Source of the DNA: Sphaerochaetaceae bacterium
GTDB lineage: Bacteria > Spirochaetota > Spirochaetia > Sphaerochaetales > Sphaerochaetaceae
Length of the DNA: 20,281 nucleotides
Direction: 5' to 3'
NCBI GenBank assembly: GCA_023231265.1
Contig: JALNVT010000020.1
Coordinates: forward strand, 1 to 20,281
Below the pieces are notes generated by a model that was given only the letters and a program-made list of their open reading frames with translations, was not told the DNA's origin and did not search any database. The position numbers and the translations under genes were made by a program. Below, piece after piece: positions 15,701 through 20,281 of the stretch. Position 1 is the stretch's first letter, and each line of letters opens with the position of its first letter.

Positions 15701-15878
15701 AGACCACATTGAGATGATCTATGATGGAAACGAAGAAATTGAGGCAGTATTTGCAGCATTTGAAAGTTACATCATGAGTGAGACTCTTTGTGATAAGGTT
15801 GTTAAGGGTTCTCTTGACGCTGAAGAAATCAGTGTTGGTGATGACTTGATGATCAAACTTTCAATCAAACAAAAATAA
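12750..15878 (+). CDS. ileS: Isoleucyl-tRNA synthetase, long type-2 form
   Basis: IleRS charges tRNA-Ile and hydrolyses mischarged valine in its CP1 domain. The 1042 residues exceed the roughly 930 of the common bacterial type. The sequence resembles the eukaryote-like type-2 enzymes, which lack the C-terminal zinc ribbon. Visible are PPFATGLPHFGHL with HFGH at 55-58, the editing-domain segment TTTPWTLPSNLALAL, FWGNPIPIW in the catalytic core, KMSKS at 595-599, the anticodon-binding domain and a long C-terminal extension. Type-2 enzymes are often less sensitive to mupirocin; the canonical HxGH order here does not suggest the hyper-resistant GxHH variant. GAGGAG at 12738-12743 is six bases before the ATG. 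A lipoprotein gene follows after 22 bases. Confidence 0.96.
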   Translation: MFQPVNTKIDFAKAEEEILSFWDKEDVFSKSIEQRPADDEFVFYDGPPFATGLPHFGHLVPGTIKDIIPRYHSMKGQRVYRTFGWDCHGLPVEYEMEKTLGISGHSAVEEYGVAKFNEACRSIVLRYTDEWKHTIKRMGRWVDFDNGYKTMDKDYMESIWWVFKSLYEKGLIYEGYNILPYSPLLASPLSNFEVNLGGYRDVTDQAVTVRFLMDGTTDTYFLAWTTTPWTLPSNLALALGADIDYVKVKDGDEYYILGKSRLESYYKDETTYEIVEEYKGSELAGIGYTPLFPYFADLKEAHGAFITVIGDYVTTEDGCGIVHTASGFGEDDYNVLKDTGIPVVCPIDEECKFTSEVPDFEGRFVKDTDSDVIKMLKEKGQLVKRENFLHSYPYCYRTKKPLIYRAMTCWYVDVQKIKKTMLASNDQITWVPDHLKYGRFGKWLEGARDWAISRNRFWGNPIPIWKCDGSKHIEVIGSVEELEEKSGVRVEDLHKHFVDDITWPSPDGKGTMRRIPDVLDCWFESGSMPYAQHHYPFENKDHLDSTFPADFICEGLDQTRGWFYTLTIIASGLFEKPAFKNCVTNGIVLTAEGKKMSKSERNYTDPMEVIDKYGADALRFSLMNSNVVHGDDLKFSEDSVKDSIKTLLLPLWNAYSFFVTYANIDKYTPSTTNPTDLTNPLDKWIISTTQGLVKEVSDCLDSYNIQPAAQALVSFIDNLNNWYIRRSRRRFWRSENDGDKKMAYDTLYYVMMNIIKVAAPIVPFITETIYANLRTEEMPLSVHLCDYPVYDDSLRDLELEKKMSLTMKAIVMGRSLRSSHNLKTRQPLSKLYLVDRNEYDRSILGSMTDIIAEELNVKDVLIQADESNLVSYSAKANFKILGKKLGKNMKEVASQIMKFESADIASLLDGGEKTVEYSAGEITLTEGDLAIQRSEMEDVKVINDGELTIGFDTKLTPELLREGCARDIIRAIQTLRKDCDFDVADHIEMIYDGNEEIEAVFAAFESYIMSETLCDKVVKGSLDAEEISVGDDLMIKLSIKQK

Positions 15879-15900
15879 TATAATTAGGGGAAACTAGATT

Positions 15901-16755
15901 ATGAAAGCAGTAAGATACTTAGTTGGAGCTACATTAGTTCTAGCTTCATTTGTAAGTTGTACTACCACTCAAGTGGTTTCTCCGGAAGATAATGTTGTAC
16001 CCATTCAGAGCCTGGCTCAGGATGGGGATACATTGTTGGTATTGGATGCTAGCAGTGAGAAAGAACTTGTATCATCAATTGTTGGTGATACCGTTTCTAA
16101 AAAATCAAAAAAAATCAGTGTTGAGATAACACCTACTGACGATACGTATCCTATGAGTGATTATGATATCAATGCCGTCGTTGAGGGTAATTTTCCATCA
16201 CTGACAACAAAAATAGCTCTATCTGCTTTGAGTGATGGCAACATGGAACGTGAGGATGGATATCCTTATTATGTTATTGATGGCAACCAAGTTGGTGTGC
16301 TTAAAACAAACATGGTTGGTTATTCCTCTTCTTCATATGCCTCTCTTGCAAAGAAGATTGATGAGAAGAACGTTGGAATTGACGTTGAAACTGTCTTGAG
16401 TCTCTATAGCTCTGATATTGGATTTTATTCCATCAAACCTCAGACTATTTTTGATTTGGGACTTGGTTTGACTCAACCAATGGTTCAGCATATGGATAGT
16501 ATTTTAATTTTGATTGACACTGGTGATGAGAATGTTTTAAATGCAACATTTGATCTTGATACTGAAGAATCTGCAGCAACTCTCAACAAGCTTGTAAAAC
16601 TTGGCTACATAAGTCAATTGAAGAAGAATGGCGAGAAACTTGATTATTCAGTACTCAAACTTATGTTTACAGAAGAAGGGGATATAGTAAATATTACCCA
16701 GATGCCAGTTACTGAAGAGCAGATGGCATCATTGAAGGCATCAATCAAAAAATAA
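15901..16755 (+). CDS. Putative lipoprotein of unknown function
   Basis: I do not recognise the family. The 284 residues start with a lipoprotein signal peptide: MKAVRY, a hydrophobic core, and Cys20 after SFVS. This relaxed lipobox is acceptable for spirochaetes but weaker than the usual LAGC type. The mature part is soluble and rich in Asp, Ser and Thr, with alternating strand-like and helix-like stretches (TLLVLDASSEKELVSSIVGD, DSILILIDTGDENVLNATF) and ends in KASIKK. It is probably anchored to the inner or outer membrane facing the periplasm. AGGGGA at 15886-15891 precedes the ATG by nine bases. It lies 22 bases after ileS and 18 before the FmdB-type gene, so all three appear co-transcribed. 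Confidence 0.8.
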   Translation: MKAVRYLVGATLVLASFVSCTTTQVVSPEDNVVPIQSLAQDGDTLLVLDASSEKELVSSIVGDTVSKKSKKISVEITPTDDTYPMSDYDINAVVEGNFPSLTTKIALSALSDGNMEREDGYPYYVIDGNQVGVLKTNMVGYSSSSYASLAKKIDEKNVGIDVETVLSLYSSDIGFYSIKPQTIFDLGLGLTQPMVQHMDSILILIDTGDENVLNATFDLDTEESAATLNKLVKLGYISQLKKNGEKLDYSVLKLMFTEEGDIVNITQMPVTEEQMASLKASIKK

Positions 16756-16773
16756 CATAGGAAAGGTAAAAAA

Positions 16774-16962
16774 ATGGCAAGATATGATTTTAAATGCAGT
16801 AAATGTAAAAAAGAGCTGCACATTGAACAGCCTATGAGTGAAGATTTGCCTACAGACTGTCCTTATTGTAAGGGGTCTGGAACTCTGAGACAGATCTATC
16901 ACGCAACACCTATTTTATTCAAAGGTGAGGGCTTTTATTGTAAAGATACAAAAAAGGCTTGA
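16774..16962 (+). CDS. FmdB-family zinc-ribbon protein
   Basis: This is a 62-residue member of the FmdB putative regulatory protein family, named after a gene near the formamidase of Methylophilus; the true function of most members is unknown. It has one zinc ribbon formed by Cys8, Cys11, Cys29 and Cys32 (CSKC and CPYC) and the typical tail with FKGEGFYCKD at 49-58. GAAAGG at 16761-16766 is seven bases before the ATG. It is the last gene of the ileS transcript, with a terminator directly after it. Confidence 0.88.
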   Translation: MARYDFKCSKCKKELHIEQPMSEDLPTDCPYCKGSGTLRQIYHATPILFKGEGFYCKDTKKA

Positions 16963-16982
16963 TTTATTTCAAATCGACAGAA

Positions 16983-17017
16983 GTATCACAAGACTGGAAA
17001 GTTTTGTGGTATTTTTG
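16983..17017 (+). terminator. Intrinsic terminator of the ileS operon
   Basis: TATCACAAGACT at 16984-16995 and AGTTTTGTGGTA at 17000-17011 form a twelve-pair stem with two G-T pairs, closed by a GGAA tetraloop and followed by five T. It is strong for the plus strand; read the other way the tail is not U-rich. Confidence 0.9.
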
Positions 17018-17082
17018 TTTGTAAGCTCGCTTCAATTTTATTTCGTTTTTGGTCTGAGATTTAGCTGCACTGCAGTTGATGG

Positions 17083-17096
17083 TTGAAGATCTTCAA
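17083..17096. repeat. Perfect 14-base palindrome beside a stop codon
   Basis: TTGAAGATCTTCAA is an exact palindrome one base past the stop codon of the minus-strand TPR lipoprotein. There is no T tract on the minus-strand side, so it is not an obvious terminator. No clear terminator for the minus-strand operon was found in 17018-17097. Confidence 0.35.
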
Positions 17097-17097
17097 T

Positions 17098-17724
17098 TTA
17101 ATCTTCAGTGGAGAATATTTCTTTCCATTGCTTGGGGCTTGCCTTCTCCAATAGAAGTGAGTACATGATATTGGTCTTATCTTGCATGCAGAGAGTTTTT
17201 AAGGCCTCTATGACTGCAATGTTGTTATCAAGTAAGAAATTGGCTCTCTCTACTATCAAAGTTCTTATATCATCGTTATTCTCATAATCCAAAGTTAGAA
17301 GGTAATCCAGATATTCAAGATTGTAACTCTCCTCAAGACCTGCTGTTTTAAGTATCTCTTGATATTGAATTATTGCATTCTCATCATCACCTAATAGTGC
17401 ATACAGTCTTGCTGATATGAGTTTGAATTTAATTGAATCGGGATAAAGAGTTGATGCCTTTTTGCTGAGGGCCAAGGCCTCTTCGTTTTTATCGAGTTGA
17501 TTGAGTGTGATTATTTGATTCTTTATTGCAATCTCATTTGATTCATCAATCAACAAAGCATCTGAAAAAAGCTTCTCTGCTTCCTCATAATTTTCTGCCT
17601 CAAATGAAGTGGTAGCTTCATTTAAAGTATTGTTCAACAAATCTTCATCTGTGACACTTTCTGTTACACACGATGAGAGAGTCAATGCTGTTATTATGGA
17701 TAATGCTAGAAAAGCTTTTTTCAT
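17098..17724 (-). CDS. TPR-repeat lipoprotein
   Basis: The 208-residue protein begins with a clear lipoprotein signal (MKKAFLALSIITALTLSSC, lipid-bearing Cys19). It continues with tetratricopeptide-like helix pairs: ATTSFEAENYEEAEKLFSDAL, NQIITLNQLDKNEEALALSKKA and ARLYALLGDDENAIIQYQEIL cover about 37-130. The C-terminal third is helical but less regular. TPRs mediate protein contacts, so it may be a periplasmic scaffold; no specific partner is suggested. It starts six bases after the upp-like gene, with AGGA lying inside the last upp codons 12 bases before the ATG, so the two form one minus-strand operon. The functional reason for pairing it with upp is unknown. Confidence 0.85.
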   Translation of the reverse strand: MKKAFLALSIITALTLSSCVTESVTDEDLLNNTLNEATTSFEAENYEEAEKLFSDALLIDESNEIAIKNQIITLNQLDKNEEALALSKKASTLYPDSIKFKLISARLYALLGDDENAIIQYQEILKTAGLEESYNLEYLDYLLTLDYENNDDIRTLIVERANFLLDNNIAVIEALKTLCMQDKTNIMYSLLLEKASPKQWKEIFSTED

Positions 17725-17730
17725 TTATGA

Positions 17731-18792
17731 TTATTTTCCTAGAACCGTTTCTTCGATCTCAACAACCTGGTCACGGTATAGGTTTGTTATGTTTGAGCCA
17801 TAGTCAGCAATCAACTGAATCATATTTCTAGGTTTCTCACCGTCCATACCATTGAGTCTATCGCCTGCATCTCCAAGTCCTGGAAGAATGTATGCTCTTT
17901 CATTCAAGATTGGGTCCATCCAAAGTGTGTGAACTTCAACATTAGGTATTGCTCTGCTGATTCTAACAGCACCTTTGAAAGCACTCACTACGTTGATGAA
18001 TTTAATTGATTTAGGTTTTATACCCTGTTCCTGCAGATATTTAACAATTGTTACCATTGAACCACCTGTTGCATTCATTGGATCTGCGAAAACTAAATCT
18101 TTACCATCAAGCTGTTCAAGATTGAAGAATGATCTATCAAGGTCAAGAATATAAGCCATGTTATCTTCTCTTTTTGATTCATCTCTTTTAATTTTGAATA
18201 GTGCGAATGGAGTGATAAAGTTGTTCTCACTGTAGTCCTGAATTTCCTTACTCATGATCATGGAAGGAAGAAGAGCACCACGTAGCATAACACACATCAC
18301 AGAGTTCTCAATTCCTTTTCCAACATCTGGAATTCTGTGAGCTGCAAAGTTAGTGATAGGCACGGTAACTGGTGTTTCAGTTATTAAAGATCTTTTATTT
18401 GGAAGAGCAGCATCACAATAAATGTGAGAGAACATCATCTCATAAGCTCTTTGAATGTAGTAAAGGAACTCTTCGTGGCCAGTCTTAGGGTCTCTAAGTT
18501 TGGATATAAGTCGTGAAGCTTGTCCATGGTTCTCTTGAGGTGTCTCAAAAGAATATACATGAATGTTTGGCTCATTGGCACAGAAGTCTTTTAAGTATCT
18601 TCCGATTTCTGCTGATGATTTAACTAGTCCTGCTTTAGCTTCTTCTAATTCTTTTTCATTGGACGATTGTCCTAATGTTGTACAGTGTTTTAAAGATGTT
18701 TGGTACATGGTACCAACAGTATCAATCGCTTTTTTGTCATCCTCAGTAAGGAATCCGTCTAAGTCAGTTGCATGCAAAATGATTTTGTTCAT
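17731..18792 (-). CDS. upp: Uracil phosphoribosyltransferase with N-terminal extension
   Basis: The C-terminal two-thirds look like Upp, which makes UMP from uracil and PRPP for pyrimidine salvage. The PRPP loop is DPMNATGGS at 237-245 (usually DPMLATGGS). The uracil-binding segment is LNERAYILPGLGDAGDR at 296-312, and an ILRAGL-like segment appears as VMLRGALLPSM at 168-178. The protein has 353 residues against about 210 for ordinary Upp. The extra N-terminal part of about 130 residues (HATDLDGFLTEDDKKAID, then helical) matches nothing I recognise. Altered residues in the active-site loops leave some doubt about the substrate. The start has AGGAG at 18802-18798 five bases upstream and a good promoter. 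A TPR lipoprotein follows in the same operon. Confidence 0.85.
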   Translation of the reverse strand: MNKIILHATDLDGFLTEDDKKAIDTVGTMYQTSLKHCTTLGQSSNEKELEEAKAGLVKSSAEIGRYLKDFCANEPNIHVYSFETPQENHGQASRLISKLRDPKTGHEEFLYYIQRAYEMMFSHIYCDAALPNKRSLITETPVTVPITNFAAHRIPDVGKGIENSVMCVMLRGALLPSMIMSKEIQDYSENNFITPFALFKIKRDESKREDNMAYILDLDRSFFNLEQLDGKDLVFADPMNATGGSMVTIVKYLQEQGIKPKSIKFINVVSAFKGAVRISRAIPNVEVHTLWMDPILNERAYILPGLGDAGDRLNGMDGEKPRNMIQLIADYGSNITNLYRDQVVEIEETVLGK

Positions 18793-18810
18793 AGCTACTC
18801 CTGAAAACTA

Positions 18811-18839
18811 ATAATAACTTATGAATTTTTTTTTGGCAA
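18811..18839 (-). promoter_or_regulatory. Sigma70-type promoter of upp
   Basis: On the minus strand TTGCCA (18839-18834) and TATTAT (18816-18811) are separated by exactly 17 bases, each one mismatch from consensus. Transcription would start near 18804, right at the ribosome binding site, giving a very short leader. This argues against a leader-based PyrR-type attenuator. Confidence 0.7.
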
Positions 18840-18975
18840 CATGGAAAAAGCACAAATTTTTTTAAATGTTAGATAAATATTGGTATTCTTGACAAAAAGT
18901 TAGGCATTTTTTTCAATGGATTTTAAATATTGAATACTATTACACAATTGGTAATGATAATATTGCAAAATAATA

Positions 18976-19003
18976 TTTAAAAAAGTTAATTCTGTAGTAT
19001 AAT
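18976..19003 (+). promoter_or_regulatory. Probable promoter of the ArsC/Spx-family gene
   Basis: TTTAAA at 18976-18981 and a perfect TATAAT at 18998-19003 have a 16-base spacer, with the start codon 30 bases on. An alternative further upstream is TTGACA at 18889-18894 with TTCAAT at 18912-18917 (17-base spacer). Confidence 0.5.
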
Positions 19004-19032
19004 CTGATTATCAATAAATTGAGGAGAAGTTT

Positions 19033-19386
19033 ATGAAATTTATATGTTATCCAAAATGCAGTACATGCAAGAAGGCGAGAATCTTTTTGACAAATCATCA
19101 GATACATTTTATAGAAAGAAATATAAAGGAAGAAAATCCAACTGTTGAAGAGATAAAGGAGTGGAAAGATAGGGCTGATGTTCCATTGAGACGTTTTTTC
19201 AATACCAGTGGAATGCTCTACAGACAGCTTCACTTGAAAGACAAACTTGATGATATGAGTGAAGATGAGATGATAGAGCTTCTAGCAAGTGATGGAATGA
19301 TGGTGAAAAGACCAGTTCTTGTCACAGATGAGTTCGTTTTGGTCGGTTTTAAAGAGAAGCAATGGGAAGAAAAGCTCACAACTTAA
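19033..19386 (+). CDS. ArsC/Spx-family thioredoxin-fold protein
   Basis: The 117 residues have the ArsC-family fold: CSTCKKARIFL at 9-19, with a CxxC pair (Cys9, Cys12), FNTSGMLYRQL near 56-66, and LLASDGMMVKRPVLV near 83-97. This family includes arsenate reductase, Spx and MgsR transcription regulators, and YffB-like proteins of unknown role. The CxxC and short length fit the Spx/MgsR/YffB side more than classical arsenate reductase, and no arsenic genes are nearby. A redox-sensing or thiol-reducing role is an inference. GAGGAGA at 19021-19027 lies just before the ATG. It is divergent from upp, and adk follows after 113 bases with its own promoter. Confidence 0.85.
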   Translation: MKFICYPKCSTCKKARIFLTNHQIHFIERNIKEENPTVEEIKEWKDRADVPLRRFFNTSGMLYRQLHLKDKLDDMSEDEMIELLASDGMMVKRPVLVTDEFVLVGFKEKQWEEKLTT

Positions 19387-19435
19387 AATTATTTCAATAT
19401 GAAACTTGAAAAGATGAAGTTAAATAGGTAAAATA

Positions 19436-19463
19436 TTGACATTGAGCTTTCAATAAATATTTT
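19436..19463 (+). promoter_or_regulatory. Probable promoter of adk
   Basis: A consensus TTGACA at 19436-19441 and TATTTT at 19458-19463 have a 16-base spacer. Transcription would start near 19470, so the message would begin almost directly with the hairpin at 19471-19487. Confidence 0.5.
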
Positions 19464-19464
19464 T

Positions 19465-19492
19465 AAGGAGTGGAGATCTGATCTCCATAGGT
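19465..19492 (+). promoter_or_regulatory. Hairpin between Shine-Dalgarno-like AAGGAG and the adk start
   Basis: AAGGAG (19465-19470) is a strong ribosome-binding sequence but lies 29 bases before the adk ATG. TGGAGAT (19471-19477) and ATCTCCA (19481-19487) form a perfect stem with a three-base loop between them. A weaker AGGT (19489-19492) sits seven bases before the ATG. Either AGGT is the working site, or the hairpin folds out and brings AAGGAG near the start; the CTCC arm could also mask AAGGAG. Confidence 0.5.
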
Positions 19493-19499
19493 AAATAAT

Positions 19500-20129
19500 A
19501 TGAATCTAGTTTTTTTAGGCCCTCCGGGAGCAGGTAAAGGTACAATTGCTGCAAGAGCAAAAGAATTTTATGGTATTCCACATATCTCAACAGGTGATTT
19601 GTTTCGTTATAACATCAAAAATGATACAGAACTTGGTAAAGAAGTAAAAGCTATTTTAGCTTCAGGTGACTTGGTACCAGATAGTGTAACAATCAAGATG
19701 GTTGAAGATCGCTTTACAAATGATGATGCTCAAAAAGGTTTCATCTTAGACGGTTTCCCAAGAACTATTTTCCAGGCAGACGCTTTGAAAGATATGAAAG
19801 AACTTGATGCTGTTGTCAACTTTGTTTTGGACAGAGAAGAGATCATCAAGAGATTATCTGGTAGAAGAATGTGCAAGAGCACTGGTAAGATCTATCATAT
19901 CATTTACAATCCTCCAAAAGTTGAAGGTATTGATGATGAAACTGGTGAAGCTTTGATTCAAAGAGATGATGATAAAGAAGAAGCAATTCTAAATCGTCTT
20001 GATGTATATAAAGCACAGACAGAACCTTTAATTGCTTATTACAGAGAGAAGGGCTTGATTGTAGATATCGATGCATCTGCTTCTCCTGAAGAAGTTTTTG
20101 AACAGGTTAAAAAAGCATTAGCTAAATAA
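19500..20129 (+). CDS. adk: Adenylate kinase
   Basis: Adk interconverts ATP + AMP and two ADP, setting the adenylate balance of the cytoplasm. The 209 residues include the P-loop GPPGAGKGT at 7-15, the AMP-site segment HISTGDLFR, DGFPRT near 84-89 and the LID domain (about 121-160) with GRRMCKSTGKIYH and DDETGEALIQRDDD. The long LID marks the usual bacterial large form. Its zinc-binding cysteines are absent (one Cys only), so the LID is held by polar contacts. The ATG has an unusual leader with a hairpin between AAGGAG and the start. A strong terminator follows, so adk is probably monocistronic. Confidence 0.97.
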   Translation: MNLVFLGPPGAGKGTIAARAKEFYGIPHISTGDLFRYNIKNDTELGKEVKAILASGDLVPDSVTIKMVEDRFTNDDAQKGFILDGFPRTIFQADALKDMKELDAVVNFVLDREEIIKRLSGRRMCKSTGKIYHIIYNPPKVEGIDDETGEALIQRDDDKEEAILNRLDVYKAQTEPLIAYYREKGLIVDIDASASPEEVFEQVKKALAK

Positions 20130-20162
20130 TTTATTTATAAATAAAACTCTGTTATAAGAGAC

Positions 20163-20215
20163 GATACCTTTGAAGTGATCACATGCTATGTGGGATATCT
20201 TCGAAGGTATTTTTG
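20163..20215 (+). terminator. Intrinsic terminator after adk
   Basis: ATACCTTTGAAG at 20164-20175 and CTTCGAAGGTAT at 20199-20210 pair over twelve positions with one G-T pair. CACAT/ATGTG forms an inner stem, and TTTTG follows. A separate perfect palindrome, TTATTTATAAATAA, lies upstream at 20131-20144. Confidence 0.88.
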
Positions 20216-20223
20216 TATCTTGC

Positions 20224-20243
20224 AATTTCATCTGATTGAAATT
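20224..20243. repeat. Inverted repeat at the right edge
   Basis: AATTTCA at 20224-20230 and TGAAATT at 20237-20243 are exact inverted copies around TCTGAT. They lie in non-coding DNA beyond the adk terminator and may belong to control of the next gene, whose start is outside the window. Confidence 0.3.
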
Positions 20244-20281
20244 ATATGTATGTTATGGAGCATTGCAGCTTTAAAGACGAA

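Noticed and set aside
19033..19386. Calling the ArsC-family gene an arsenate reductase
   Set aside because: It has a CxxC pair and Spx/YffB-like length, with no arsenic-resistance neighbours, so only the fold family is supported.
1..20281. CRISPR array, tRNA or rRNA genes, insertion sequences, prophage or defence island
   Set aside because: I read the gaps for regularly spaced repeats, tRNA-like cloverleaf sequences and transposase or integrase motifs, and found none. Nearly all of the window is conserved housekeeping genes.

Overview
The window looks like ordinary chromosomal core DNA of a low-GC member of the Spirochaetota, probably a treponeme- or sphaerochaete-like lineage. This placement is an inference. 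It rests on the gene content and order (smc, ffh, rpsP, khpA, rimM, trmD, rplS, then coaD, then a compact rpmF-acpP-rnc group), a short SMC without a visible canonical hinge, a long type-2 isoleucyl-tRNA synthetase, a uracil phosphoribosyltransferase with a large N-terminal extension, and lipoproteins with relaxed lipoboxes. I see no phage, insertion sequence, CRISPR array, tRNA or rRNA.

Layout. Positions 1-289 are AT-rich non-coding DNA ahead of smc (TTG start). smc and ffh follow, ffh with its own sigma70-type promoter. A 225-bp gap with a promoter and hairpins precedes the translation operon rpsP-khpA-rimM-trmD-rplS, which ends at a UUCG-loop terminator (about 6893-6920). An AT-rich gene-free stretch of about 460 bp follows. 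Next come three overlapping genes: a small CxxC/HxxC protein, coaD, and a six-TM GGDEF protein carrying a C-terminal receiver domain. Then come rpmF-acpP-rnc, closed by a hairpin terminator.

The right half has a minus-strand CCA-adding enzyme gene divergent from ileS. ileS is followed by an unrecognised lipoprotein and an FmdB-type zinc ribbon, ending at a GGAA-loop terminator. Facing it on the minus strand are a TPR lipoprotein and, upstream of that, an extended upp-like gene. An ArsC/Spx-family thioredoxin-fold protein diverges from upp. adk follows, with a hairpin lying between a strong Shine-Dalgarno-like sequence and the start codon, and a long stem terminator after it.

Most genes serve information processing: chromosome organisation (SMC), membrane targeting (Ffh), ribosome proteins and assembly (S16, L19, L32, RimM), tRNA and rRNA maturation (TrmD, CCA enzyme, RNase III) and aminoacylation (IleS). 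Cofactor, lipid and nucleotide metabolism (CoaD, AcpP, Upp, Adk) is interleaved. The less ordinary items are the hinge-poor SMC, the zinc-finger-like partner of coaD, the TM-GGDEF-receiver protein, the extended Upp, the unknown lipoproteins and the adk leader hairpin. I found no clearly new multi-gene system.
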